From Alopecurus myosuroides (lineage: Eukaryota > Streptophyta > Magnoliopsida > Poales > Poaceae): a DNA stretch of 64,000 nucleotides. Below are positions 34,930-48,500 of the stretch, piece after piece. A program made the position numbers and the translations under genes. The notes under the pieces were generated by a model. The model saw only the letters and a list, made by a program, of their open reading frames with translations. It searched no databases and was not told where the DNA came from. Positions within the stretch are counted from its first letter, which is position 1; each line of letters starts with the position of its first letter. The stretch spans positions 232,256,696 through 232,320,695 of the forward strand of contig CM054062.1 of the NCBI GenBank assembly GCA_028641055.1. The letters are read 5' to 3'.

Positions 34930-35561
34930 ATGTAATTTTTGTCCTCGGGAATACGTATGACAAAACTGGACCTTTTTCGTTCGTTCTTCAAGTCGTACAT
35001 GCCTTCAGGGTTGTGGCAGAATCGGCAATGATCCTCATAAAAAGTAGATGTTCGAAGTTAATCATAGATAAAATTAGATCCACCCTATTGTACTTCATAG
35101 ATCCAAAGAAATCACATACCATTAACGGGGAAGAGAGGACGCTGGGTCCAATGAGACGACGGATAGGAGGAGGAGAGGGGTGTGGTCGGGATGGGGTTAG
35201 CAACGGTGCTGCTTCGTCAGAAGGGAAGTGACGGCGCAGCGAGTGGGGAAAGGTAGCCTGCCGGGCGGTGTAGAGGGGAAGGTACAAAAGAATTAAAATG
35301 TGTCTGACTGCAGTCTACTCCCAAATTCGAGTTAGAGCGAGGGAGAAAACTGTCGGGACGAAAAAATTGACGCCAAAACGAAAACATCGTGTCGTCCGAA
35401 TATATGTGTGAGTTCCAGAAATTTGTTGACTGTGGCGATCGTATTGACCAGGATATTGTAAGTTTGTTGAATGAAAACCATTTATCAAGTAATGCGGCGG
35501 CACGTTGGCCTCATATATTTATTGATAAATTGGGTGCAAATTGCAATACATGAATTATTTA

Positions 35562-36318
35562 TTACATGAACCAACGTCGATCAGAATGTTGCTCCGTCCG
35601 ATATTCCTCTAAAGGCGTGTCCGCGCCGTTGCTTGAACGACGACGCGGATTGTCTGTGATGGTCGGCCCATCATCGGTAATGTCGACTATATGGATGAAG
35701 ATCATGTGGGTGTACGAGCACATTCTCTCCGGCGAGGATCGAGGCGACGCGGATATATGATCGTCGGTCATCGGCTGCAGGATATCTACGTGGTACACCT
35801 TTGGGACACTGCACGGGTCCTTCATCCACGTCTTGACCCCTATGGACCACATGTCCGAGGCTGGCAGCATCTCCACAACCTCGCCCCCGAGGTTGTTGAC
35901 GAGCAGGTTCACCGCCTCCGGCTCCCTGGCGTGGAAAGTTATTCCGTCGAAGCTAAGCATGCATAGATAACCATGCTCCAACGGCTTGCCACCATAGGTC
36001 TCATGCCAACGAGAGAAACTGATGGCCGCATCGCCACACCTGGAAGTTGTAGAGGTGTGGAAGATGCGTTCGCAGTCGTCGGCTGACTGGAATCGCGCGA
36101 AGAAATCTTTTGTCGGCGCGCACAGGTCGACGAGAACTTGGCTGCGCAGAATGGAGCACTGTGTGCCAAGATTGGCCACGACATCGGCCGGCGAGACCGG
36201 AGGCCGTGACCCTAACACTCGACCGACGAGAGCGCCCACAGAGTTGTTTCTCCATGGACGCCATGACTTGGTTGCTAGACATGACGCATCGCATAGCCGG
36301 GTCGCCTCCCGTCCACGG
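35562..36318 (-). pseudogene. DUF4283-like protein fragment, unit A
   Basis: A frame of about 250 codons on the minus strand, ending at a stop at 35562. Its upstream part is cut at 36318 by the RLG4 insertion; the ATG-started frame running into the LTR is accidental. It contains SWRPWRNNSVGALVGRVLG, then DFFARFQSADDCERIF, RCGDAAISFSRWHETYGG, EAVNLLVNNLGGEVVEMLP and PCSVPKVYHVDI. This resembles the DUF4283-type N-terminal region common in grass zinc-knuckle proteins; I saw no zinc knuckle here. The paralogue in unit B keeps the same frame. Function unknown. Confidence 0.5.
36315..36318. repeat. RLG4 target-site duplication, left (ACGG)
   Basis: ACGG before the LTR and at 49960-49963 after it. 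Unit B has the uninterrupted CCACGGCTCC at 58758-58767, proving the empty site. Confidence 0.8.
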
Positions 36319-39300
36319 TGTCGCACCCGGACTTCTAGAGGATACTCACAGTCCGCTAAACAGTAGAGCAAATGGCTTACGGGGCATACCGGCACCCGCA
36401 TCTCAATATGAGCAGGCCAACACGTAAACGTGTGACAACCATTCTCTACTATCCATCGTCTGCGTAAACCATCCCATAGAAATCAGGACACTTCCGTTGA
36501 CGAACTTCATACATACACACATGGTACGTCAACGTCATTAGAACAACTGATATCACAACATATCTCTAAGACACAAAATATTGAAATAAGTTGCAAATAG
36601 CTCTCACTAGAGCAGAGATAGCAAATACAATCATCCAGAGGACACATGTCCCAACATATCATCATTACATCACAGCGGAAGCATTCAAAAGGTCTGAGTA
36701 CAGACAAATCCAAATAGGCCTAAGAGGCCGGAAACGAAAAGACGGAGCCCATCCACGATGTCTCGGATCCTGCCCGGGTCCGCTATCTACTCGTCAGCAG
36801 CCTCGTCGTACTCCACGTAGTAGCCATCACGGGGATCCTCGTAAGCGTAGTCTGCGGAAACCACAGCCCCAACGGGGTCAGTACAACAACGTACTGGCAA
36901 GCAAGACTCACAGTTCACCAAAGTGTGCCCAACAACATCAAGCACAGATGCTTTGGGTTCAACGGAAGAAAGGGTGAAACAAAAGATGCGGCAGCGGGCT
37001 GCACTAACTAACTACAGATACACACTACAACTTCCGGCTAACAGAAAGGAGATAAGATAGCGTATCGTAACCAACTACAACTAGCCACCAAACAAACCCA
37101 TCCTGGATCTCGCCCCTTATCCAAAGAAGCAATCCGAGGATAAACTCACAATGTTGGATTAATGATGGGTCAAGTTATTGTGTCAATAAGACTATTACTA
37201 GTCAAGTTATCATTAGTTAGGTGTAAGTTGTTCTGAGTACTTGTTAGCCAGTACTTTCACCAAGTTAACCATAACCGCGGAAAACACGGCTTCTCGAGAA
37301 GATTTATCCCTGCAGGGGTGCACCAATTTGGCCGTACACGTAAGAATAACCCGCCAGATGGAATGCCTTCCACCAAGCGGGGCACTCAACACAACTCAAC
37401 TCTTCTTCGCATCAAGCCCAAAGAACCCCGTGCAGTTGAGCGCACGGCTAATCAAGCCCCACGAAGAAAAGGGGACCCTCATAGCACTCTAAGAACGTGT
37501 CTCCCTAAATGCCGACTACAAAAGTTCCACCCTGGCCTGGGTTCGCAAATACATATGCATGCGGCAAATGGAAAACCCGAACTAAATGAGGCGATTTGGA
37601 CGAGATGCGAATCGAATCAAATTGAGGGGGGCGCCCATACACGCTTCCCACATGCGGATAGTGCTCTCATCATGGATCAGTAGACAAGACCCTTTTCCTA
37701 ATTAGGGTCGACACTAGCAGGCCTCAAAACCACGCCGGGCCTCCTGCCGGTGCCTTATCATCAAATTATTATTACCTAAAAAATTAACAGGTTGTTGTTT
37801 GACATCGACCCCCAGAACATAATAGAAATATAGTAACAGAAAGTAACGACAACAGACTCGAGCAGAAACATCCCTAAGCATGCTAGTAAGACACGGGCAA
37901 CAAGCAATGGGGTTATAGGTGTGGAGGTGAGGCTATATCAGGGTTAAAGGATAACATGTGATAGGTTCGTAACAGAAGCAACGATTCATAAGGCTAGCAG
38001 AAAATAGACAACGGAAAGTATCGGTATCCAACGTTGAAAGGAACACAATGGTTCATGTGAGTGAATACTTGCCTGCAAACTCAGCAGCCTGGTACTGAGC
38101 TAGATCCTCAGAAGGGGTGTCGTAAAGCTCGTCTGTCTCAACGTCGTGGTCTATTCGAGAAGAAGCAAACAAACAACACAGAGAGACAAACAATCAATAA
38201 CATGGCATAATGCACAATCATGGGATGATGCATGGCAAATTAATTGATGCATCAAAGGTAAGCTAGTTAACATGGTAACAATATTAAATGGACCCCTATG
38301 CAATTTGGGTTGCATATGGAAAGCCCATGAATTTAGGTTGAAATATTTGTTTTACAACTAATCAACAGGTGAAAGTGGATTAGTATGATGCATGGATGAG
38401 GAAAACAGAAAAATAACAATAATAGAAACAATTTTGAAATAAGGTTTACCAAGTTTGGAATTTTATTTATTAAGTTATGGAATTTTGGTTCCTAAAAGGT
38501 GTTACACAAGCATTTGTTGTTTTCATCAATTTTAATTGTTCAAAATAAATAACAAAATTCATATTTGAAAAGAACACAAAATTTTAGGTGGATTACATGT
38601 TTCAATTATTGAAAAAGGAATTAGAATGAATTACTTATGAATTAAACAAGATTTAAATGAATTTAATTCAAGTATGAATTTATTTGAATTTTTTATTTGT
38701 TCAAAACATTAAACCAAATTCATATTTGGAAAGATTATGTTTTTCTGGTTTGAAAACATATTTTATAAGTTCAAAAATAATTTAATTTGAGCAAGTTATG
38801 AATTTAGCAAATTTTAAATGATTTAAACAAGGTTTAAATTATTTAACCAATTTTAATTATTCAAAACATGAAACAAATTTTATATTTGAAAAGGTGGTTC
38901 AAAATGGCATGGAAAACATATTTTATTTGTGTTATTTGAATTAAGTTTGAATTAGTTATGATTTTAACCAAATTTGAAATGAATTGTTTGACTTTTAAAT
39001 TTGAATATATTTGAAATGTTCAAAACAGAAAACAAATGATGTAATCATGTAGAGAATTAAATTTGGTTCAGTAGACATATTTTATTTGCATTATTTGGAT
39101 TTGGGAATTAAAAGTTATTAGCATTTTAATTGCAGGGACTAAACTGTGAAAGAAAAGGACTTAATTTAAATCGAAAAACTGTGCAGAAACTAATTCTACC
39201 CCGCAGTGGCTAGCCCAAGCCACTGACGAGGGGGGCCCTGGCCTCCGTGGCAGCGTGTGGAGGCACGCGTGGCCACCACTGCCTATGGCAGGTGGCCCCT

Positions 39301-40720
39301 GCCTGCCAGCGTGGCGAGCAAAAAGGGGGATTAAATCCCGCGCGGTCGGGGTTCGAACCCACGACCTGGGGCGCGCGCGGCAGTGTTGCTACCAGTGCAG
39401 TAGCTGTTCGGTTCGTTGACAGAAGAGGAGCGCGGTGAGGTTATGTTCAGTTTCGCGCTAACTGAAACTTTTCTGCAGGTCGTTAACTGAATTTCGACAG
39501 CGGCTCGACGGCCGGCGGCGAGCTGCCGCGGTGCTCGCTGCCGTGCTGCTGTGCGTGGATGCGTGCGTGCTGGTGTGCGTGTGCTGGCGACGCGATGCAG
39601 AGAGAAAGAGAGGAGAGGGGTGGCCGTTGCTCACCCTCGAAGTAGCATGGCAGCGGCCCGGTGCAGTGGACGACGGCGGCGGCGTTGCAGACTCTCCCCG
39701 GGCTCGCTGAGGTGTCGATGATGAAGTGGGAACAGCGGGGGATCCGTTCCCGCTGCTAACCGGAGGGAAAGGAGGGCATCCCGGCGGCGATCACCGGAAG
39801 AACAGAGGTGGTGGTTCGGTGGGAAAATTCAGAGAGAGGAAATCGCTGCAGAGAGAGGAGAAAGAGAGAGAAAATGGCGGCGTCGAGGGAGGTAGGGGTA
39901 GAGACTAGGGTTAGGGCATCTCGGGGAACCCTAGGGTTAGGTTTATAGGGGGAGAGGGGCGCGCGGTGGCCGTCCCTGCCTTACTGCCGTCGACGTGGAC
40001 ACTGTCGATGGCAGCCGTACAGGAGGAAGACGACGCGAACAGGTATCGGGCCGTGGGGTGGTGGGCTGGGTGCAGCCCACTGGTCTGCCCACCCCCTCTG
40101 CGATTTTTTTTTCCTCTTTTTTTCTGTTAGTTTTTTTTTTGCTGATTTGAAATAGGAAGAAAAGGCTAGGGTTTTGATGTTAGAAAATTTTAGGAAAAAA
40201 TTGGTATTGCTTGATTATTGTAACAGCAACAACTTGCAAGTTTAGATTTTCAAAAATAAATAAATTATGTTGCTGTTTGAATTTTGATTGAATTTGGGAT
40301 ATTAAGTGAAAATTAAAAAGAACCATTTCAAATAGTTTGAACCCTCCATTTTATTTGAAACAAATTGATTAGAATTGTTTTGTAATTTTCATAAATTTCA
40401 AATGGTTGCTGTTTGGAATTGAATTTGAATAAAATTTGAATTAAGTGAATTATTAAAAGCCATAATTTTGAATAGTTTGAACCTTATGGTTTAATGGAAA
40501 CAAATGGTTGTTTTGATTGAACTTTTTATTTGGAAAAATTGTAACAGAGCAAGTATGAAAGAAAACATTTGAAAATTGTTTGAATTTCAATTGTGAAAAC
40601 AAAGGAAAACAGATGGGAACAAAATGAAAACAAATGCAATGATTAAGATGCCTTGATGCAAAACAATAATAAACAAGAAACAAACATTCTAGGGGTTGTT
40701 TTCATACTTGGGATGTTACA
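36319..40720 (-). repeat. RLG4 3' LTR (4402 bp)
   Basis: TGTCGCACCC...GGATGTTACA on the + strand. Very AT-rich from 38400 to 39150 and 40200 to 40700, GC-rich in between. ORFs inside (36591, 37241, 39247 and others) recur in the other LTR without recognisable domains. Confidence 0.92.
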
Positions 40721-40756
40721 AAACGCCCCACTTGAAGGAATCGCGCCCCGAGATTC
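40721..40756 (-). other. RLG4 polypurine tract region
   Basis: Minus strand TTCAAGTGGGGCGTTT directly precedes the LTR start TGTAACATCCC, after a 'TCTCGGGGCGCGATTCC' motif resembling that of RLG1. Confidence 0.72.
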
Positions 40757-43045
40757 CTACTGAGAAATGAAAAGGTCCGGATACTTCTTGCGAAGATCCT
40801 CTTCGGTCTCCCACGTTGCCTCTTTATCGGAATGATGGGACCACTGCACTTTCAAGAACTTGGTGCTCTTGTTGCGAGTCTTACGCTCGGTCTCATCGAG
40901 AATACGAACAGGGTGCTCCTCATAAGATAGATCTTCTTGCAGTTCAATGGAATCATGATCAACTGCACGATCTGGATCTTTGAAACACCTTTTGAGTTGT
41001 GACACGTGAAACACATCGTGCACCTTTGATAGTTTTTCTGGAAGTTCAAGACGATAGGCATTTTCTGCACGCCTTGAGAGGATGTTGAAAGGACCAATGT
41101 ATCTTGGTGCAAGCTTTCCTTTCACACCAAAACGATGAGTGCCTCTGAGGGGAGTTACACGGACATATGCTTTGTCACCAGGTGCATAGATCATATCCTT
41201 GTGCTTGCTGTCATAGTAGCTTTTCTGACGAGACTGAGCAATCTTGAGATTGTCACGAATTATACGAACTTTCTCTTCGGCTTCCTTAACAATGTCAAGG
41301 CCTAAGAGTGAACGTTCACCAGCTCCAGACCAATTGATTGGACTCCTGCATCTGCGGCCATAGAGAGCTTCAAATGGTGCCATGACTAGGCTTGCCTGGA
41401 AGCTGTTGTTGTAGGAGAATTCAGCATATGGAAGACATTCCTCCCATTTCATGCCAAAAGAGATACCACATGCTCTGAGCATATCCTCGAGAATCTGATT
41501 GACTCTTTCGACTTGCCCTTGAGACTGAGGGTGATAGGCTGTGCTGAACAGAAGTTTGGTGCCCAATGCTTCTTGAAAGCTTTTCCAGAAATGAGAAGTG
41601 AATATGCTTCCACGGTCTGAGCTTATTTCCAATGGAACACCATGAAGAGGAACAATCTTTGCTGTGTAGAGCTCTGCTAACTGGCTAGCTGAGATTGTTT
41701 CTTTGACAGCAAAGAAGTGAGCTACTTTAGTGAGACGATCAATAACAACGAAGATTGCATCGTTGCCCTTCTTGGACTTTGGAAAACCAGTGACGAAGTC
41801 CATTTCAATCATGTCCCACTTCCACTCAGGGATTTTCAGTGGTTGGAGTAGACCGGCTGTTTTCTGATGGACTGCCTTAACATGTTGACAAACGTCGCAT
41901 TCAGAAACGTATTGAGCAATTTCACGTTTCATGCCAGGCCACCAATACAGTGTTTTGAGATCCTGGTACATCTTTGTACTTCCAGGGTGGATGGAGAGAG
42001 GAGTTTCATGAGCCTCCTTGAGAATAACATCTTTGAGACTTTGAATCTGAGGAACTGCAATGCGTCCTTCGAAGAACACAGTTCCCTTGTCATCAATTGA
42101 GAAGGACTTGAATTTCTCCTTGCCTTCTTTGATGTGTTCTACCATCTTCTTGATTTCAGCATCACGAAGTTGTTCAGAACGAATCTTGTCCTCGAGAGTT
42201 GGACTGGCTGTCAAGTTTGCAAGATAACCTTGAGGAACAAGACCAAGGTTCAGCTTCTGGAATTCTTCGTGAAGAGGAGGTTGGCTTTCCATGATCATGA
42301 GATTATTGCAATACGACTTGCGACTGAGAGCATCGGCCATAACATTAGCCTTGCCTGGAGTGTAAGAAATGGTAAGATCAAAGTCTTTAATCTTTTCAAT
42401 CCATCTCCTTTGCCTGAGGTTTAGATCTGGTTGAGTGAAGATGTATTTCAGACTCTTATGATCGGAAAAGATTTCAGTGCGATTACCCAACAAGTACTGC
42501 CTCCATTTCTTGAGGGCAAACACAACTGCTGCAAGTTCAAGGTCATGTGTGGGATAATTGAGCTCATGTGCGTTCAACTGACGTGAAGCATAAGCCACAA
42601 ATTGACGTTCTTGCATAAGAACTGCACCTAGAACTTGGAGAGACGCATCGCAGAATATCTGGAAAGGTTTGGTAGTATCTGGGCCAACCAGAACTGGTGT
42701 AGAAGTGAGTTTAGTCTTCAGGAGATTGAAACTTTCATCACACTTTGGAGACCAAACGAACTTCTTGTCCTTCTTTGTGAGGTCAGTGAGAGGTTTGGCA
42801 ATCTTGGAGAAGTTTTGGACGAAGCGACGACAATAGCTAGCCAGGCCAAGAAAACTTCTGACTTGCTTCACCGTCTCAGGAGGTTTCCAATCAACAATTG
42901 CTTTAACCTTTTCTGGATCAATGGCTATGCCCTTGGCAGAGATGACATGACCAAGGTAAGCAACTTCTGGAATCCAGAACTCACATTTGGAGAATTTGGC
43001 ATATAGACGATGCTCGCGAAGGTTCATGAGGGTTAGACGAAGGTG
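40757..43045 (-). CDS. RLG4 pol fragment: RT C-terminus, RNase H, integrase, chromodomain
   Basis: About 760 open codons on the minus strand. In order: [11 protein letters not shown] and YLGHVIS (end of the RT palm), the RT connection ([13 protein letters not shown]), RNase H ([43 protein letters not shown]), integrase HHCC (H...H...CDVCQHVK), the core D,D,E ([34 protein letters not shown]), the GPF/Y-like module, and a chromodomain ([31 protein letters not shown]). Missing are protease and the RT fingers and palm with the YIDD-type aspartates. The frame differs from gag. RNase H and integrase look intact, but reverse transcription cannot be self-supplied. Confidence 0.9.
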   Translation of the reverse strand, partial: HLRLTLMNLREHRLYAKFSKCEFWIPEVAYLGHVISAKGIAIDPEKVKAIVDWKPPETVKQVRSFLGLASYCRRFVQNFSKIAKPLTDLTKKDKKFVWSPKCDESFNLLKTKLTSTPVLVGPDTTKPFQIFCDASLQVLGAVLMQERQFVAYASRQLNAHELNYPTHDLELAAVVFALKKWRQYLLGNRTEIFSDHKSLKYIFTQPDLNLRQRRWIEKIKDFDLTISYTPGKANVMADALSRKSYCNNLMIMESQPPLHEEFQKLNLGLVPQGYLANLTASPTLEDKIRSEQLRDAEIKKMVEHIKEGKEKFKSFSIDDKGTVFFEGRIAVPQIQSLKDVILKEAHETPLSIHPGSTKMYQDLKTLYWWPGMKREIAQYVSECDVCQHVKAVHQKTAGLLQPLKIPEWKWDMIEMDFVTGFPKSKKGNDAIFVVIDRLTKVAHFFAVKETISASQLAELYTAKIVPLHGVPLEISSDRGSIFTSHFWKSFQEALGTKLLFSTAYHPQSQGQVERVNQILEDMLRACGISFGMKWEECLPYAEFSYNNSFQASLVMAPFEALYGRRCRSPINWSGAGERSLLGLDIVKEAEEKVRIIRDNLKIAQSRQKSYYDSKHKDMIYAPGDKAYVRVTPLRGTHRFGVKGKLAPRYIGPFNILSRRAENAYRLELPEKLSKVHDVFHVSQLKRCFKDPDRAVDHDSIELQEDLSYEEHPVRILDETERKTRNKSTKFLKVQWSHHSDKEATWETEEDLRKKYPDLFISQ

Positions 43046-43979
43046 GTGGTGGAGGTAGCTGCCTCTGCGTGCACTTGTCAGCGTAGTGCCCCGTCTGCTT
43101 GCACTTGTAGCTAGTGACGATACGAGGAGGCCCTGGCCTTGGCTGCCCCATCGAAGCCCTCTGATCATGCATCTGAACAGGGTTGGGTGGGCGGGTAGCG
43201 AAGCCTGGAGAAGCTTGGGCATATGGAGCCCGAGTGACAGCACCATTTGGCACCCAGATGCGGCGCTTCTGCGGAGGGGTGGTCATGTTGGAGGAGGAAC
43301 CACCCTCACGCGAGTGCTTGCGAGACTCCTCGAACGCCTTGCGCCCATTTTCTTCATTGAGCGCGGTGTTAACGAGCTCCTCGAAGTTGTTGGCCTTGAT
43401 GTTAGTGAGGGCGTACTTGAGTTCCGGGTTAAAACCTCTGCGGAACCTTGCCATCTTCTTAGCCTCAGTGGACACCTCATCTCCAGCGTATCGAGCGAGG
43501 CGATTGAACTCACTCTGATAGCCAATGACGTCCAACTTGCCCTGCTTGAGAGAGCAAAACTCTTCACGCATCCTTTCCATGAGACCATCTGGAATGTGGT
43601 GCTTCAGGAAGGCTTCCTTGAAACAACCCCAGGTGATTGGGTAGCCAGCTCTCATGGTCTGGTAGTTTTCCCACCAAGTAGCTGCCTGACCCTTCAGGAG
43701 ATAGGAGGCATACTTGACCTTGTCTTCCTCAGCAACGTGAGCAATCTCCAGAGCCTTAGCTATCTCACGGATCCAGTCATCAGCATCCAGAGGCTCCCGT
43801 GTTGCCACGAAAGCTCTTGGGCCCAGAGTGAGAAACTCCTTGATACTGACTCGTGGAGCATTCTGGTTGTTGTGCTGGTTAGTCTGAAACTGGGCGATCT
43901 GTGCCATGACTTGAGTCATCTGAGTCAACAGCTCCGTGATTGGCGGTGGCTCAGGCGGGGTGTTCCTTGTTGGCGGCAT
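43035..43979 (-). CDS. RLG4 Gag
   Basis: The frame starts ATG 43979 ([13 protein letters not shown]) and stays open to 42981; true gag sequence ends near 43040 at the deletion joint. Residues 40-240 form the retrotransposon Gag capsid domain ([65 protein letters not shown]). A basic/Pro-rich linker follows. The zinc knuckle reads [13 protein letters not shown], lacking the usual first Cys pair (normally C..C....H....C), which may weaken RNA packaging. It assembles the virus-like particle. The last dozen codons belong to RT sequence read out of frame. Confidence 0.88.
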
Positions 43980-44275
43980 CCTGAATGGAAATGCATTTTA
44001 GCACAACAACAGAAAAGGATAGACTTGGAAACCGAAAGACAGATTATTCCGACGCATGAATAGATAACCAACAGGTACATCATCACATGTTCAAATACAT
44101 CAGAATATCCAACACACCACAAATGGTTCGAATGTCAAAGGATAACTAAACATTGCTAAGAATGGATACATCGGTACTCCCATGCTCATCACGCAGGACG
44201 GCGGTGAGTAGTACGACGAGAGGTACGGTGAGGAGCACGCCCACGAAAGTAGGTAGAACGACGATCCACATAGAC

Positions 44276-45070
44276 CTAACGTGGTCTGAGAGCGACTCTA
44301 GGTGTGGTGAAGTACATAGCGTCGACTCCCTGTGCTCCAAAGCGTGGAATCCCAGTGTAACCAGCACCGAGGTTAAGGAGTGGACCTCTGATCGGCTCGT
44401 AACCTCCAGCATCTGGCAGACGACGACCAACTGGCTGATCGAAACGTGCAAAGCGCTCGTCTCCAACAAAGTCTGTGGTGTACGTCGCCAGACGAGTCAA
44501 AGCAAGGTAAAGCTGCTCTCTGACTGAAGCCAACTCCTGAGATAGTGTGCTGGCAACTGCGTCACTGTGCCTCACAAACTGAGCGGTGGTGTGCAGCCTG
44601 GAGTTATCATGCTCATAAACATCCAAGTTGTCGTAGAGAGTGAAGTGAGCTCCCTCCGAAGTGATGTAACCACGGGGAATGTGGCGATAGATAGAATCGT
44701 CAAATCCCCAGTAGTCAGCACGAAGGACGGTGAGACTCACATAAGCTGCCTGCTGCACAGCGATATCCACTGTGGAACCTACTGCCTCGTAGCGGTGGAC
44801 TACGCTCATGCCATCATCTGACAGAATGTAGACGATAGCCTGGTAGTAGATCTGGTCAAACTCTCGCTGGTGCTCGTAGACCTGGTACTCTGGTGCCCAA
44901 CGGAACCCCAGATAAGTGACCATGTCCCTCAGCATCTCCGGATAACCGGCGGTGCTCTCGCAACGAGTCATACGAACCACCTGCGGAAAGAACCTGAGAT
45001 CCATCTGCAGATGATTGGGAAAGTTTTGATTAGACGCCGGTAGAAGAACTAAAGTGGAAAGCAACAACAA
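44276..45070 (-). CDS. RLG4 extra ORF upstream of gag, unknown function
   Basis: 264 open codons between primer-binding site and gag, on the gag strand. The best start may be the internal Met at 45004 (MDLRFFPQVVRM). The middle part, EYQVYEHQREFDQIYYQAIV followed by AVGSTVDIAVQQAAYVSLTV, has spacing reminiscent of a double-stranded RNA-binding domain (aromatic/basic strand, then an AA..AL-type helix), but that is a weak impression. A helix near 'LSQELASVREQLYLALTRLA' follows. Extra ORFs upstream of gag are known in some plant Gypsy elements. It stays open although pol is deleted, and no other ORF of this size lies in the leader. Confidence 0.6.
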   Translation of the reverse strand: MLLLSTLVLLPASNQNFPNHLQMDLRFFPQVVRMTRCESTAGYPEMLRDMVTYLGFRWAPEYQVYEHQREFDQIYYQAIVYILSDDGMSVVHRYEAVGSTVDIAVQQAAYVSLTVLRADYWGFDDSIYRHIPRGYITSEGAHFTLYDNLDVYEHDNSRLHTTAQFVRHSDAVASTLSQELASVREQLYLALTRLATYTTDFVGDERFARFDQPVGRRLPDAGGYEPIRGPLLNLGAGYTGIPRFGAQGVDAMYFTTPRVALRPR

Positions 45071-45529
45071 GGTTTCAACGGACGAAAAGGATGTTGAGAA
45101 GAACAGGATATCGAAGCAACATCGGGAAACACGAGACCAAAAACTCCTAAGGTACTACGGAAAACCCATCTGGGCTTCTAAAGGATCAATATCTACTGCT
45201 TAAGGAATAGAGGATTTGCTTCCGGGGCTTACACGCCTCCGTTCTCAATCATGAGTACGCAACATGATAAATCATGTCACAACCACCTCCATTCCTATGG
45301 TCTAGTAGATATAACTATCCTAGAGAAACCAGGATACGTGAAATCCTAACTTGAAAGTTTAGATGAGAAGGGAAAACAACGTTGCACTTCCTTACCAGAA
45401 AAGGGAGGGTGGGTGGGGAAAGAAATAAAAGAACAGAATTCCTACTCTCACGTTTCATTTTTCCTATATAGCTACAAAATAGTTTCTAGACTCAACTGCG
45501 ACCAGTAAAAGGGATCCTACAGGCAGACA

Positions 45530-45542
45530 GGCTCTGATACCA
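45530..45542 (-). other. RLG4 primer-binding site (tRNA-iMet)
   Basis: Minus strand TGGTATCAGAGCC two bases from the LTR end. Confidence 0.9.
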
Positions 45543-45544
45543 TT

Positions 45545-48500
45545 TGTCGCACCCGGACTTCTAGAGGATACTCACAGTCCTCTAAACAGTAGAGCAAATG
45601 GCTTACGGGGCATCCCGGCACCCGCATCTCAATATGAGCAGGCCAACACGTAAACGTGTGACAACCATTCTCTACTATCCATCGTCTGCGTAAACCATCC
45701 CATAGAAATCAGGACACTTCCGTTGACGTACTTCATACATACACACATGGTACGTCAACGACATTAGAACAACTGATATCACAACATATCTCTAAGACAC
45801 AAAAGATTGAAATAAGTTGCAAATAGCTCTCACTAGAGCAGAGATAGCAAATACAATCATCCAGAGGACACATGTCCCAACATATCATCATTACATCACA
45901 GCGAAAGCATTCAAAAGGTCTGAGTACAGACAAATCCAAATAGGCCTAAGAGGCCAGAAACGAAAAGACGGAGCCCATCCACGATGTCTCGGATCCTGCC
46001 CGGGTCCGCTATCTACTCGTCAGCAGCCTCGTCGTACTCCACGTAGTAGCCATCACGGGGATCCTCGTAAGCATAGTCTGCGGAAACCACAGCCCCAACG
46101 GGGTCAGTACAACAACGTACTGGCAAGCAAGACTCACAGTTCACCAAAGTCTGCCCAACAACATCAAGCACAGATGCTTTGGGTTCAACGGAAGAAAGGG
46201 TGAAACAAAAGATGCGGCAGCGGGCTGCACTAACCAACTACAGATACACACTACAACTTCCGGCTAACAGAAAGGAGTTAAGATAGTGTATCGTAACCAA
46301 CTACAACTAGCCACCAAACAAACCCATCCTGGATCTCGCCCCTTATCCAAAGAAGCAATCCGAGGATAAACTCACACAGTTGGATTAATGATGGGTCAAA
46401 TTATTGTGTCAATAAGACTATTACTAGTCAAGTTATCATTAGTTAGGTGTAAGTTGTTCTGAGTACTTGTTAGCCAGTACTTTCACCAAGTTAACCATAA
46501 CCGCGGAAAACACGTCTTCTCGAGAAGATTTATCCCTGCAGGGGTGCACCAATTTGGCCGTACACGTAAGAATAACCCGCCAGATGGAATGCCTTCCACC
46601 AAGCGGGGCACTCAACACAACTCAACTCTTCTTCGCATCAAGACCAAAGAACCCCGTGCAGTTGAGCGCACGGCTAATCAAGCCCCACGAAGAAAAGGAG
46701 ACCCTCATAGCACTCTAAGAACGTGTCTCCCTAAATGCCGACTACAAAAGTTCCACCCTGGCCTGGGTTCGCAAATACATATGCATGCGGCAAATGGAAA
46801 ACCCGAACTAAATGAGGCGATTTGGACGAGATGCGAATCGAATCAAATTGAGGGGGCGCCCATACACGCTTCCCACATGCGGATAGTGCGCTCATCATGG
46901 ATCAGTAGACAAGACCCTTTTCCTAATTAGGGTCGACACTAGCAGGCCTCAAAACCACACCGGGCCTCCTGCCGGTGCCTTATCATCAAATTATTATTAC
47001 CTAAAAAATTAACAGGTTGTTGTTTGACATCGACCCCCAGAACATAATAGAAATATAGTAACAGAAAGTAACGGCAACAGACTCGAGCAGAAACATCCCT
47101 AAGCATGCTAGTAAGACACGGGCAACAAGCAATGGGGTTATAGGTGTGGAGGTGAGGCTATATCAGGGTTAAAGGATAACATGTGATAGGTTCGTAACAG
47201 AAGCAACGATTCATAAGGCTAGCAGAAAATAGACAACGGAAAGTATCGGTATCCAACGTTGAAAGGAACACAATGGTTCATGTGAGTGAATACTTGCCTG
47301 CAAACTCAGCAGCCTGGTACTGAGCTAGATCCTCAGAAGGGGTGTCGTAAAGCTCGTCTGTCTCAACGTCGTGGTCTATTCGAGAAGAAGCAAACAAACA
47401 ACGCAGAGAGACAAACAATCAGTAACATGGCATAATGCACAATCATGGGATGATGCATGGAAAATTAATTGATGCATCAAAGGTAAGCTAGTTAACATGG
47501 TAACAATATTAAATGGACCCCTATGCAATTTGGGTTGCATATGGAAAGCCCATGAATTTAGGTTGAAATATTTGTTTTACAACTAATCAACAGGTGAAAG
47601 TGGATTAGTATGATGCATGGATGAGGAAAACATAAAAATAACAATAATAGAAACAATTTTGAAATAAGGTTTACCAAGTTTGGAATTTTATTTATTAAGT
47701 TATGGAATTTTGGTTCCGTAAAGGTGTTACACAAGCATTTGTTGTTTTCATCAATTTTAATTGGTCAAAATAAATAACAAAATTCATATTTGAAAAGAAC
47801 ACAAAATTTTAGGTGGATTACATGTTTCAATTATTGAAAAAGGAATTAGAATGAATTACTAATGAATTAAACAAGTTTAAACAAGATTTAAATGAATTTA
47901 ATTCAAGTATGAATTTATTTGAATTTTTTATTTGTTCAAAACATTAAACCAAATTCATATTTGGAAAGATTATGTTTTTCTGGTTTGAAAACATATTTTA
48001 TAAGTTCAAAAATAATTTAATTTGAGCAAGTTATGAATTTAGCAAATTTTAAATGATTTAAACAAGGTTTAAATTATTTAACCAATTTTAATTATTCAAA
48101 ACATGAAACAAATTTTATATTTGAAAAGGTGGTTCAAAATGGCATGGAAAACATATTTTATTTGTGTTATTTGAATTAAGTTTGAATTAGTTATGATTTT
48201 AACCAAATTTGAAATGAATTGTTTGAATTTGAAATTTGAATACATTTGAAATGTTCAAAACAGAAAACAAATGATGTAATCATGTAGAGAATTAAATTTG
48301 GTTCAGTAGACATATTTTATTTGCATTATTTGGATTTGGGAATTAAAAGTTATTAGCATTTTAATTGCAGGGACTAAACTGTGAAAGAAAAGGACTTAAT
48401 TTAAAACGAAAAACTGTGCAGTAACTAATTCTACCCCGCAGTGGCTAGCCCAAGCCACTGACGAGGGGGGCCCTGGCCTCCGTGGCAGCGCGTGGAGGCA

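Noticed and set aside
39340..39370. tRNA-like B-box (GGTTCGAACCC), repeated near 48587
   Set aside because: No cloverleaf can be built and there is no matching A-box at the right distance; the motif lies in both RLG4 LTRs and is palindromic by chance or LTR function.
43086..44063. 325-codon + strand ORF
   Set aside because: Antisense shadow of RLG4 gag, which has clear capsid motifs on the minus strand.
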